Shown here piece by piece: positions 56,193-64,000 of a DNA stretch of 64,000 nucleotides. The notes under the pieces were generated by a model, which was not told the origin of the DNA, did no database searches, and worked only from the letters and a program-made list of their open reading frames with translations. How positions within the stretch are numbered: the first letter of the stretch is position 1; each line of letters starts with the position of its first letter. Source of the stretch: an uncultured Acidobacteriota bacterium (lineage in GTDB: Bacteria > Acidobacteriota > CAIWXX01); contig CAIWXX010000053.1 of NCBI GenBank assembly GCA_903916735.1, positions 152,260 to 216,259 of the forward strand, given 5' to 3'. Made by a program: the position numbers and the translations under genes.

Positions 56193-57035
56193 TTAGACGA
56201 TTTCCGCAAGTTTCATCCGTTCGGGAAGATCGAGCATGATATCGTAGATGACATCTTCCGGGATTCTCAGCCCTTCCACTGCAGCTGAATGGAATGTGTA
56301 CTTGAGTCCATCAATGCCCCAACCGATGCCAAGCATCAACGCGAGGTGATCGGCCAGGTGCACGATGGCGGCTTCGGCGTGGTATTCCGTTGCCAGCCGT
56401 GGATCATGATGCGCACCGATGCATTCAACGAGAACCTCCGGCAGCCCCCAGTGAGATGCCAACATGGAACCGACTTTGGCATGGTTTGTGCCGAGATGTT
56501 CATCTTCGATCTCCAGGAAATCCATCCGGCTGTCTGAGACCTCTCGCAAAACGGCCTCATAGTAGGATTCCAAATAATTGCCCAGGACGAGCTTTCCGAT
56601 TTCGTGGAGAAGGCCGGCGATAAACAGAGTATCGGGTTCCCGATATCCGACCTCTCGGGCTAACGCTTCAGCCGCCAGAGCAACCGCCAGGGAATGCCGC
56701 GCGAGATCCCCTTCCATGAGAGAGTATCCATTGACTCTACGACTGTAGACATTTTTCAATGACGCCATCAGGACAATCCGCCGGAGATTGTTATAGCCGA
56801 GCAGAATCACGGCGTGATTGAGATTCGAGATCCTTCCGGTGAATCCGAAATAGGCCGAGTTGCAGACGCGCAGGACATTGGCCGTCAAGGCGCTGTCCGA
56901 GCTGAGGAGGCGTTCGATCATTGAAAAATCGCTTTCGACGTCGTTCAACATGGCCAGGAGCCTGACGGCCACTTCCGGCAGCGACGGGACATCTTCAACT
57001 CTCTCGATCAGCTCTTTCGGATCGATCTTCCCCAT
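56193..57035 (-). CDS. HDOD-domain signalling protein
   Basis: 280 aa. DVPSLPEVAVRLLAMLNDVE, SALTANVLRVCNSAYFGFTG, ISNLNHAVILLGYNNLRRIV and FIAGLLHEIGKLVLGNYLES form the HDOD pattern; HEIGK in place of HDxGK is usual here and means phosphodiesterase activity is not expected. Such proteins are regulators linked to motility, c-di-GMP or stress. The ribosome site AGGA lies before ATG 57035. Confidence 0.94.
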   Translation of the reverse strand: MGKIDPKELIERVEDVPSLPEVAVRLLAMLNDVESDFSMIERLLSSDSALTANVLRVCNSAYFGFTGRISNLNHAVILLGYNNLRRIVLMASLKNVYSRRVNGYSLMEGDLARHSLAVALAAEALAREVGYREPDTLFIAGLLHEIGKLVLGNYLESYYEAVLREVSDSRMDFLEIEDEHLGTNHAKVGSMLASHWGLPEVLVECIGAHHDPRLATEYHAEAAIVHLADHLALMLGIGWGIDGLKYTFHSAAVEGLRIPEDVIYDIMLDLPERMKLAEIV

Positions 57036-57432
57036 ACTCTTCCTTGGTGCTGGTTAGCGGGCAATCACCAGATCTTTGAACGCGCTTGAATGAACGTTGG
57101 CAATGGACGGAATGAAGGCGCAAAACCGATTTGATAATATCGTGTCTGTACACTCATCGCCGATTATCAGGTAAAGGCATTTTATCATACTGATCTAGTC
57201 TACCACCAGCGGCGTATGGTTAGTAGGGTCGTCGATGCACATTCGGAATCCGTGTTGTCGGCAGGTCGCCGAACGGACGAGAGCATCGTTTTAATAAATC
57301 GAGAAATACCGTTCGGAATGACCTCCGATTCAACCCCCAATATGCCCCTCTCTTCACTCAACTGAAGCATCTGTTACAAACTCCCTGCAATGCCTCGATT
57401 GGTTCAGTCAATCAAGGGATAAGCTGAATGAT
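57036..57432. other. Gene-free stretch, 397 bases
   Basis: Nothing coding. Upstream signals of the HDOD gene should lie just right of 57035; no near-consensus promoter stood out. Confidence 0.3.
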
Positions 57433-58788
57433 TCAGAGTCTCACCTCTAATGCGAGCCGCGTTAACGCGCAGTCGATGGCGGAAACCATCTCGTCCATTT
57501 CAGGCTCGGAAATTATGAACGGCGGACCAAGGAGGAAACAATCACCATCGCGATCTGCCAAGGCGAGGAGGCCGGGATAGATGACCAGCCCTTCATCCAG
57601 GCAGGCTCGAGCCAGCTTCTCGGAAATTTTGGATTCTGGCGGGAACGATATCTGCGAATCGCGATTCTGGTAAAGCTCCAACGCGATCATCAGCCCTATC
57701 CCTCGAATGTCCGTGCCGAGCACATGATGTCGAATGGTCAAAGGGCGGAGTTTCTCGCGGAGCCTGCGGCCGGCTTCCGCTGATCGATCAATCAGACGAT
57801 CTCGTGTCAGAATGTCCAGAACTTTACAGGCCGTTGCACAACTCAGTGGATTGGCGGCATATGTATAGTTGTTGACGAAGGCACCGCTCCCCTGTTCAAA
57901 GGCCTCGTAAACCCTCTCCGAGACGAGCAATGCAGCGAGCGCGGAATAGCCGGCAGCGATGCCTTTCCCGAGGATCAGAATGTCGGGCATCTGTCCAAAA
58001 TGAGAACTGGCGAGAAATTTTCCTGTCCGCCCGGCGCCGCACATGATTTCATCGGCGACGAAGACAATGTCATATCGCCGGCAGATGGCAGCGACGCGTT
58101 GAAGGTAATCCGGAGGTGGGAGGATCACACCGCCGCATGATCCAGTAATGGTCTCCATGATAAAGCATGAAACATTCTGCGGCCCGGCTTTTAGGATCTC
58201 TCGTTCGAGGGCATCGACACAGCGGAGATCACATGTTGAACGCGTCAGGTGCCATGAGCAGGAACCACAATTGGGAAGGCCGATCTTCGGGGAGGGCATG
58301 AGGTACGGTGCATAAGGAGTTCGCCTGGAGGCATGGCCTCCAACGGAAAGGCAGCCAAGTGTGTTGCCATGATAGCTGGGCCAACGACCGATCACGAGAA
58401 AACGGCCGACATTCGTGCCCCCTCGTTCAAGGTGATACTGCCGAGCCATCTTGACAGCCGTCTCGACAGCTTCGCTGCCCCCCGATACAAAGTAGGAGTA
58501 AGGCAGTTCGACACTTCCCATTTTCGCAAGTCGTTCAGCGAGCTCCGCCTGCGGGCCATGAGTGAACCGGGCGATTGGAGCGAACGCGAGTTTTTCGGCC
58601 TGTTGTTGCATGAATTCGGCGACCTCGCGATTGCCATGTCCAAGTGAACAGACGAGCGCTCCCGATGAGCCATCGATGTACCGGCGTCCGTCGTCATCAT
58701 ACAGATAGACACCGTCACCTTTGACAAGCGTCGGATAGCTCCGGCGGAGATCCCGGTAAAAAACATGATCACCCATCTTTTTCCCCAT
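57433..58788 (-). CDS. Class III pyridoxal-phosphate aminotransferase
   Basis: 451 aa. YFVSGGSEAVETAVKMARQY, the cofactor-holding VFVADEIMCGAGRTG, and the lysine in LILGKGIAAGYSALAALLVS are intact. The family covers beta-alanine/pyruvate, ornithine and adenosylmethionine-type aminotransferases; the substrate cannot be told from sequence alone. Cytosolic. Starts 4 bases after the beta-lactamase-fold gene on the same strand, suggesting a joint pathway that may involve amino compounds or amides. Confidence 0.93.
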   Translation of the reverse strand: MGKKMGDHVFYRDLRRSYPTLVKGDGVYLYDDDGRRYIDGSSGALVCSLGHGNREVAEFMQQQAEKLAFAPIARFTHGPQAELAERLAKMGSVELPYSYFVSGGSEAVETAVKMARQYHLERGGTNVGRFLVIGRWPSYHGNTLGCLSVGGHASRRTPYAPYLMPSPKIGLPNCGSCSWHLTRSTCDLRCVDALEREILKAGPQNVSCFIMETITGSCGGVILPPPDYLQRVAAICRRYDIVFVADEIMCGAGRTGKFLASSHFGQMPDILILGKGIAAGYSALAALLVSERVYEAFEQGSGAFVNNYTYAANPLSCATACKVLDILTRDRLIDRSAEAGRRLREKLRPLTIRHHVLGTDIRGIGLMIALELYQNRDSQISFPPESKISEKLARACLDEGLVIYPGLLALADRDGDCFLLGPPFIISEPEMDEMVSAIDCALTRLALEVRL

Positions 58789-58792
58789 GCTG

Positions 58793-59923
58793 TTATCCCT
58801 TCACGTCGTCAATCAACTCTTTGTCAGGAGCATCATCATCTGCAATAGCGGCTTCGTGGAAGCGTCGTCGAAAAGCGTTCATTTGGAAATCGCGATAGAC
58901 CGGATGGAGACGATTCGTCAGGAGGATGAGGATCAGCCGGTGTTCCGGGTCGATCGCAATGCTTGTCCCGGTCATCCCGACGTGGGCGCCCGATTTCGAA
59001 GAAAGAGCAGGCCCGCCAACCGCGTCCCTGGCCGTACCAAGCTGCAACCCTATCGACCGTTGATCAGCGGATGCAGGACTGAGGCTTTCGAAGTACATCT
59101 TCGCCTCATCCGGCTGCAGCAACAGTTGCGGATCCAAAAGCTCAGCGGCAATTTTACAGACATCTTTCGCCGTTGCAAAGAGACCGGCATTGCCGGCAAC
59201 TCCTCCAAGCGCGAAGCAGTTCTGATCATGTACCTCGCCCCGTATCACTCCCACTCGAAACCCATGATAATGAGCCGCACGATCACCACATTTGCGCCGT
59301 TCATATTCATTGCCGGTTTCCGTTGCAGCGATCCGAACCATCATTTCAGCGGCCGGATTGTATGAGGCTGTTTCTAGACCCAAAGGATGCGCCACGAGAT
59401 CGCGGAAGAGGGAATCGAGTGGAGCGCCGGCGGAGAGCTCGAGGATTCTCCCAAGCTGGATATAGCCGAGGCAACTATAAATGGTTTCTGTGCCGGTCGC
59501 ATATTCGAGTCCGATTCTATCGAGCCGTTGGTATATCTCCTGTCTTCCGTTTCCAGCCAGGTACAAAGGCTCCCAATCCGGTAGCCCGGATGTATGAGAC
59601 AGAAGATGGGCCAGCCTGATGTCACCTCGCCCATCCCGATCATAGGCCGGAAAAAAGCGCCTCACCTCATCATCGAATCGAATGATTTTCTGGCGGCGGA
59701 GAATAAGAGCGAGTAGTGAAGTCACAAGCGGTTTCGTCAGAGACGCAAGGTCATAGATCGTCTGAGTTGTGGCAGGCACCGATTCAGGGACGACAACTGA
59801 ATGCCCGCCACATCCCTCAGCCAGAAATTCCCGCCCGCGGGCAATGAGAAAGGAATAGGACGGGAAATGCTTCTGGGCGAGTCCATCTTCAAGAAGCGAA
59901 CGTACGTGCGACATCATGATCAT
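58793..59923 (-). CDS. Beta-lactamase-fold serine hydrolase (class C-like)
   Basis: 376 aa. The SxxK motif is TIYDLASLTKPLVTS (Ser61, Lys64), the second box is YSCLGY where most have YxN, and HVGMTGTSIAIDP stands for the HTGxTG box. No signal peptide, so it is probably cytosolic, and closer to esterases or peptidases than true beta-lactamases; ISRTSL-type resistance claims would be unwarranted. It precedes the aminotransferase gene by 4 bases. The start is uncertain (59923 or 59914). Confidence 0.9.
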   Translation of the reverse strand: MIMMSHVRSLLEDGLAQKHFPSYSFLIARGREFLAEGCGGHSVVVPESVPATTQTIYDLASLTKPLVTSLLALILRRQKIIRFDDEVRRFFPAYDRDGRGDIRLAHLLSHTSGLPDWEPLYLAGNGRQEIYQRLDRIGLEYATGTETIYSCLGYIQLGRILELSAGAPLDSLFRDLVAHPLGLETASYNPAAEMMVRIAATETGNEYERRKCGDRAAHYHGFRVGVIRGEVHDQNCFALGGVAGNAGLFATAKDVCKIAAELLDPQLLLQPDEAKMYFESLSPASADQRSIGLQLGTARDAVGGPALSSKSGAHVGMTGTSIAIDPEHRLILILLTNRLHPVYRDFQMNAFRRRFHEAAIADDDAPDKELIDDVKG

Positions 59924-60101
59924 TCTGGCTCAATCGGTGAGCCGCTGCAAGGATTTCGGTCATTCCGGCCGAGGCGATTTCCCGTGAGATGAAGATCGAC
60001 GTGGTCATGCGTCATCCGAAGTCAATAGAAAACCGATTCCAAAACACCAAGATGAATTCAAGTTTGACGGACCACGGCCGGTGAGATACGGTTGAGTGAT
60101 T

Positions 60102-61112
60102 ATGGAAACGAGCATCTTCGATTATGACCTGCCGGAGGATCGCATCGCGCAGGTTCCGCTCCCAAGGCGCGAATCGTCCCGGATGTTGCTTCTGAAAGGG
60201 CAGTTGATCGAAGACAGGCGATTCGAGGATTTTCCTGATCTGCTCAAGGCCGACGACTGTGTTGTCTTTAACGACAGCCGGGTTTTCCCCGCCCGACTTC
60301 GGGACGGCACAACAGAGATCCTCTTCCTGAGGCACATCGGCGAACACACTCTTTGGGAGGCGCTCTGCAAGCCGGCGCGCCGATTCCGGCCCGGAACCAC
60401 GGCGCATCTGAAAGGGCTGGAGTTCAAGGTGGAACCGCCTTCAGGTCATTATGGAAAACGAATGCTCAGACTGCTCAACAAGGCCGATCTCCTGAGCGAG
60501 CTCAGCAGAGTCGGTGAACCTCCACTTCCTCCTTACATCCATCGCCATGGAGATCCGGCTCTTCGTTCCATGGATGTCGAACGATATCAGACTATCTTCG
60601 CAAAAAATCCAGGGTCGGCGGCTGCGCCGACAGCCGGACTTCATTTCCCCCAGGAGATGATCCGCAGAATTGAAGAAAAATGCATGACGGCCTGGATCAC
60701 ACTTCATGTTTCAAACGCAACATTCCAGCCGATTCGATGCATGAACATCGAAGATCACAGGATGGATCCCGAAGCCTATGTTGTCAGCGAGGAGGCTGCA
60801 GCGGCGATCAATTCAGCCAATCGGCTCATCGCTGTTGGGACAACAGTAGTGAGAGCCATTGAGAGCGCCGCGTCGAATGATGGCCTGATCAGGCCCGGTG
60901 CCAGTGCAACCTCTGCTTATATCACGCCGGGCTATCAGTTTCGAGCCGTGGACTGCCTGCTCACAAACTTTCATCAGCCCCGCTCATCGTTGCTGGTCCT
61001 GGTCTCGGCCTTCGCCGGGGCTGAAGAGATCCGAGGCGCCTATCGACACGCACTCGATCAGAGCTACCGTTTCCTGAGCTACGGTGATTGCATGTTTATA
61101 TCACCAAGCTGA
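60102..61112 (+). CDS. queA: S-adenosylmethionine:tRNA ribosyltransferase-isomerase
   Basis: 336 aa from ATG 60102 (the GTG 6 bases earlier is less likely). METSIFDYDLPEDRIAQVPL, the early VVFNDSRVFPARLRDG, FAKNPGSAAAPTAGLHFPQE, TLHVSNATFQPI and LTNFHQPRSSLLVLVSAFAG are typical. Makes epoxyqueuosine at the wobble base of certain tRNAs. Transcribed alone, convergent with the sulfatase-fold gene. Confidence 0.98.
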   Translation: METSIFDYDLPEDRIAQVPLPRRESSRMLLLKGQLIEDRRFEDFPDLLKADDCVVFNDSRVFPARLRDGTTEILFLRHIGEHTLWEALCKPARRFRPGTTAHLKGLEFKVEPPSGHYGKRMLRLLNKADLLSELSRVGEPPLPPYIHRHGDPALRSMDVERYQTIFAKNPGSAAAPTAGLHFPQEMIRRIEEKCMTAWITLHVSNATFQPIRCMNIEDHRMDPEAYVVSEEAAAAINSANRLIAVGTTVVRAIESAASNDGLIRPGASATSAYITPGYQFRAVDCLLTNFHQPRSSLLVLVSAFAGAEEIRGAYRHALDQSYRFLSYGDCMFISPS

Positions 61113-61159
61113 ATCATCAAGGCTCGGTGCGCCTGGGAAAACAGCCGGACTCGCAGATC

Positions 61160-63217
61160 TTATCGATCCACTTTCCAACGAGGCCGATGACGGCGCACTC
61201 TCTGAGTGGAATCCCCGGGTTCTGAATCAGAACCAGCAACGGGCTTCTTATTCTTCTGGAGTTTCTCTTGCTTTTTCTGAGTATGAGCCTTCTCGAATTC
61301 GATTTTTTGAGGTTCTTCAACGGCGATATTGGCCGGAGGGACGGTTGATTTTGTCCCCTGGTTTGGATTGACATATCCAAGTCCGATGAGCGCTTTCACT
61401 TCCTCGGGAGTTGCCGTCACTTGGGCTGAGGGGGTATTGATCGCCAATCGAACCTGTTCCTGGAGCCAAATCTGATATGTCTGGTGCAAATATCCTGCTC
61501 TGAGACTCTGCTCCTCGGAAATGTTTCTCTGTTCCTGCGGATCATCAGGTAGATGATAGAGCTCGCGGCGAGTTTTCCGCGTCGAATAGAAATATTGGTA
61601 ATCGTCTTGCAAGACTCCATAAATCGGGTCATCGCCGACGGTTCTTACGAAATGAGGGCTTGCCGGCAATGTTGCGCCCGACATCAGAACAGGAACCAGA
61701 TTTCGGCCTTGCATTTCTCCAGCAGGCGGGGTCAAGCCTGCCAAGGCAAGGATTGTCGGGGCGACATCCAGAATGCCGACTGTTTCGTCGATGGACTTGC
61801 GCTTCTGCGGAACCGACGATGGGAAAAGCCAAATCATGGGCATATGAGCGATTTCTTTATATGCGTACTCATTGTGACCAAAAAAGCTATGTTCACCCAT
61901 GCCTTCGCCGTGATCACCCATGATGAGCACAACTGTGTGATCAAGAGATCCTGTCGATCGGAGGAAATCCATGAACCGCCCGACTTGGGAGTCTGCATAG
62001 GCAAGATTTTCGTCGTATCGATCAGAAATATAGGCGCGGTCTTGGAGAGGCAGCGTCAGCCGTCCCGAGTTAGAAAGCTCGAAAATATTGTCCGTCGCAT
62101 CGATGTTCTTAAACGGTCCTGAATAGTTGCTTGAAAATTTTCCGTAGTAAGGCACTGGGGGAGTATGTGGTGTATGCGGTTCGCGGATATGACAATACAA
62201 GAAGTATTTCTTTCCCGAATGAGTTCGGATCCATTCGATGGCGCTGTCAACGTTTTCGTGTGCATCGACGATACGGACCCGGTTGGTATTGTATCTGTAC
62301 AGCTCCTCGAGAGTTCCGAATCCACGATCATAGCCATAGAGGGAAGAGGCGTTCGGAGCGGCCGTTATCATCGCCGTCTCCCATCCGCCTGCGTGCAGGA
62401 GTTGAGTGAAGGTTGTGGTTTTCGGCCCCAGGCCGAATCCCCGGCGATATGAGCCATGGCGATCCGGATACTGCGAGGTAAACAGCGAACCGACCGATGC
62501 TTGTGTGAAAACAGCCTCGCACATCGCATTTCTGCAAATGATTCCGTCGGCTGCATATCGATCAATATTCGGTGTCACGTCTTTCCTATAGCCATAACAG
62601 CCAAAACGATCGGCGCGAGACGCATCGAGGACTACGACAATGAAATTGGCATCTTGAAACGACGGATGGTTGGATTCGGCTCGATGCCGGTTTAGAGGAA
62701 TTTCCGCCTGTTGAGGACTTTTTTCAATTCGAGGATTCAACCAGACACCCATGATCGTTCCCTTATCGTCAGAGTCGACCTTCAAAGTGACTCGGAGTAG
62801 GCCACTGATGTTTGGGAGAGTGACTTCAATTCGATCCCTCAGATGAATTTTTCTGAGGAACCGGCTGAACCAGCCCTCTTGGTAAAGCACCTGCGGCGAC
62901 ATCTCATCTGAGCTCTTGACGAGTACCGAATAAATGGGCACGCCTCTGCTGCTTTCTTCTTCACCAACCCCGAAAGCGAGGAGAGTTCCTGCATCGGCTT
63001 TCAAATAATAGGAGACAGAAGTTTGAGATTTTTGGCGAATGCGAAGCTGACCGGGGCTTTCTCGCAATTCCGGCCGTGCGTCGGCAGGACCATCAAATTC
63101 AGCTGCAGGGAGGGTTTTCCCGAGATCGAGTACGATCATCGGAGATTCTGCGCGGTGCGTGCCCCTGCATGTTGACAGCAAACCCAAGGCGAGTACTAAC
63201 GAAATTATCTTCCTCAT
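61160..63217 (-). CDS. Sulfatase-superfamily lipoprotein, threonine in the nucleophile position
   Basis: 685 aa. N-terminal LGLLSTCRG resembles a lipobox (T at -1 is unusual). A beta-rich domain of about 170 residues precedes the catalytic part: VVVLDASRADRFGCYGYRKD (metal site), FTQASVGSLFTSQYPDRHGS, and MGDHGEGMGEHSFFGHNEY. In true sulfatases the second block reads CxPSR or SxPSR, with the first residue turned into formylglycine. Here it is T-Q-A-S-V, so this is more like phosphoglycerol transferases or phosphatases of the alkaline-phosphatase superfamily with a Thr nucleophile. The C-terminus is lysine-rich. Probably acts in the periplasm. Confidence 0.9.
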   Translation of the reverse strand: MRKIISLVLALGLLSTCRGTHRAESPMIVLDLGKTLPAAEFDGPADARPELRESPGQLRIRQKSQTSVSYYLKADAGTLLAFGVGEEESSRGVPIYSVLVKSSDEMSPQVLYQEGWFSRFLRKIHLRDRIEVTLPNISGLLRVTLKVDSDDKGTIMGVWLNPRIEKSPQQAEIPLNRHRAESNHPSFQDANFIVVVLDASRADRFGCYGYRKDVTPNIDRYAADGIICRNAMCEAVFTQASVGSLFTSQYPDRHGSYRRGFGLGPKTTTFTQLLHAGGWETAMITAAPNASSLYGYDRGFGTLEELYRYNTNRVRIVDAHENVDSAIEWIRTHSGKKYFLYCHIREPHTPHTPPVPYYGKFSSNYSGPFKNIDATDNIFELSNSGRLTLPLQDRAYISDRYDENLAYADSQVGRFMDFLRSTGSLDHTVVLIMGDHGEGMGEHSFFGHNEYAYKEIAHMPMIWLFPSSVPQKRKSIDETVGILDVAPTILALAGLTPPAGEMQGRNLVPVLMSGATLPASPHFVRTVGDDPIYGVLQDDYQYFYSTRKTRRELYHLPDDPQEQRNISEEQSLRAGYLHQTYQIWLQEQVRLAINTPSAQVTATPEEVKALIGLGYVNPNQGTKSTVPPANIAVEEPQKIEFEKAHTQKKQEKLQKNKKPVAGSDSEPGDSTQRVRRHRPRWKVDR

Positions 63218-63439
63218 GGCCGGGCGAAGCTACCATAGGGGTTTCAGAGTGTCAACGAACACGAGTGCATCTCTTTATTCCGGGCCCGGCAACCGCGGTA
63301 GCGAACTCCGAGCTGTAAGCGAGATGCTTGGATGGAAAGAAGCATGGACAGGGACGAGCTATGATACAAGAAGGAAGTCGGCGAATGGGCTGCAGCTATT
63401 CATCACGTAGAAATGATAGTCGAGAAAATAGAAAAGAAA

Positions 63440-63468
63440 AAAGCCCGCTCCAGAGAGGAGCGGGCTTT
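63440..63468 (-). terminator. Intrinsic terminator downstream of the pilin gene
   Basis: AAAGCCCGCTCC, five-base loop, GGAGCGGGCTTT, followed on the minus strand by a T-rich tail (TTTTCTTTTC). Twelve base pairs, very strong. Confidence 0.95.
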
Positions 63469-63482
63469 GATGAAATGAATTG

Positions 63483-63938
63483 TTACTTCTGGCCAGGACT
63501 GGCGGTAAATTGTCCGTTGCTGAAATAGATGTCGTAAAGAAATGATTTGTTGTCGTAGTCCCCGGCCTCGTAAGAGGCGCTTCCATCCCTGCCAAAGCTG
63601 TATAAGGAGTAAGCTACGTTTGTATCGCGCAAATATTGAGTATTGTTTCTCCACCCATCCAGAGTAGGGAGAACCCTGATATAAAACGGCACAAATTGTG
63701 CGATATTCAAGGCAGTACTTACAATACCCGCAGTTCCTTGCGGTGCTATGGCCTCGTCTACTACGTATTCCTCAACAGCCGTTCCGATGTTTCGAATATC
63801 TCCCATCGTTCTCTTCTGTTTGCCGCGCTGAATTGCCGAGATCAGGTTTGGAATTGCAATTGCGGCAATGATGCCGATGATCGCGACGACGATCAACAGC
63901 TCGACCAGTGTGAACCCTTTGCTTAGCCTCTTCGCCAT
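63483..63938 (-). CDS. pilA: Type IV pilin (major pilin, PilA-like)
   Basis: 151 aa. A short leader MAKRLSKG is cut before Phe9, giving FTLVELLIVVAIIGIIAAIA with Glu at +5, the signature for prepilin peptidase and pilus assembly. NLISAIQRGKQKRTMGDIRN is typical of pilins from Acidobacteriota and relatives. The C-terminal part has no cysteine pair, so the usual disulfide D-region is absent. GGAGGAG lies at ribosome-site distance. Controlled by the sigma-54-type promoter just upstream. Confidence 0.97.
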   Translation of the reverse strand: MAKRLSKGFTLVELLIVVAIIGIIAAIAIPNLISAIQRGKQKRTMGDIRNIGTAVEEYVVDEAIAPQGTAGIVSTALNIAQFVPFYIRVLPTLDGWRNNTQYLRDTNVAYSLYSFGRDGSASYEAGDYDNKSFLYDIYFSNGQFTASPGQK

Positions 63939-63979
63939 TTTTTCTCCTCCTTGTTTATTTTTGATGGCATCATGGTTCG

Positions 63980-63995
63980 TGCAAGAGTGGTGCCA
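63980..63995 (-). promoter_or_regulatory. Sigma-54-type promoter upstream of the pilin gene
   Basis: TGGCAC, five bases, TTGCA on the minus strand: matches the -24/-12 consensus TGGCACGNNNNTTGCW closely (C in place of G after TGGCAC). The predicted start is near 63971, 33 bases before ATG 63938. Pilin genes are often run by RpoN with PilR. Confidence 0.8.
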
Positions 63996-64000
63996 TAGAT

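Noticed and set aside
30506-57346. Shared 12-mer CCCCAATATGCC at 30506 and 57335, both intergenic, as a dispersed repeat
   Set aside because: 12-mer matches are expected many times by chance in 64 kb, and flanks diverge quickly.
59906-60008. Short minus-strand frame overlapping the start of the beta-lactamase-fold gene
   Set aside because: Under 40 codons, no ribosome site and overlaps a supported gene.

Overview
The window looks like a Gram-negative, probably anaerobic or fermentative bacterium. Supporting signs are a LolA-like lipoprotein carrier, a lipobox-like signal on a phosphatase-superfamily protein, a type IV pilin with a sigma-54 promoter, two small 2[4Fe-4S] ferredoxins, and an acetate kinase / phosphotransacetylase pair. 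The pilin and the mix of genes resemble Acidobacteriota / Candidatus Aminicenantes; that placement is an inference, and there is no rRNA gene here to test it.

Region 1 (1-14.4 kb, minus strand, visibly GC-rich) is a secondary-metabolite locus. A single reading frame starts at 9748 and stays open to the left edge (about 3,249 codons visible). It encodes a hybrid NRPS / AT-less PKS: C-A-T-C-A-T-KS-DH-KR.... Its three upstream neighbours, nearly gapless and on the same strand, are a membrane-anchored Leu/Ile/Val-binding-like protein, an SPFH (band-7) protein and a cyclic-peptide-type ABC exporter. Before these lie a 54-residue membrane protein and a DUF697-like membrane protein with a strong sigma-70 promoter. 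I read the set as synthesis plus export of a peptide-polyketide.

Region 2 (14.6-15.7 kb) is a mobile-element graveyard holding remnants of a DDE transposase, a tyrosine recombinase and the C-terminus of a Tn3-family transposase. It marks the edge between the GC-rich metabolite locus and the rest of the window, which is nearer 50% GC, and suggests acquisition by transfer.

Region 3 (15.8-64 kb) is mostly housekeeping. In order it holds a zincin metallopeptidase, a GT-C-like membrane protein, groES-groEL, an asparaginase, an AddAB-type helicase-nuclease pair, and a LolA / ECF sigma / zinc-finger anti-sigma / bactofilin-like cassette. Next come a ferredoxin, frr, bacterioferritin, and hbd-ackA-pta. 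Then follow two proteins of unknown family, a secreted PKD/YCF48 protein, a decayed Old Yellow Enzyme gene, and a beta-propeller sensor with a degenerate GGDEF domain. The rest are a CoA-binding protein, an Smr protein, a glucan phosphorylase, uvrC, arsC-uvrB, a second large membrane protein, a ferredoxin, an HDOD protein, a class III aminotransferase next to a beta-lactamase-fold hydrolase, queA, a sulfatase-fold lipoprotein and the pilin gene.

I saw no rRNA, tRNA, CRISPR array or intact insertion sequence.
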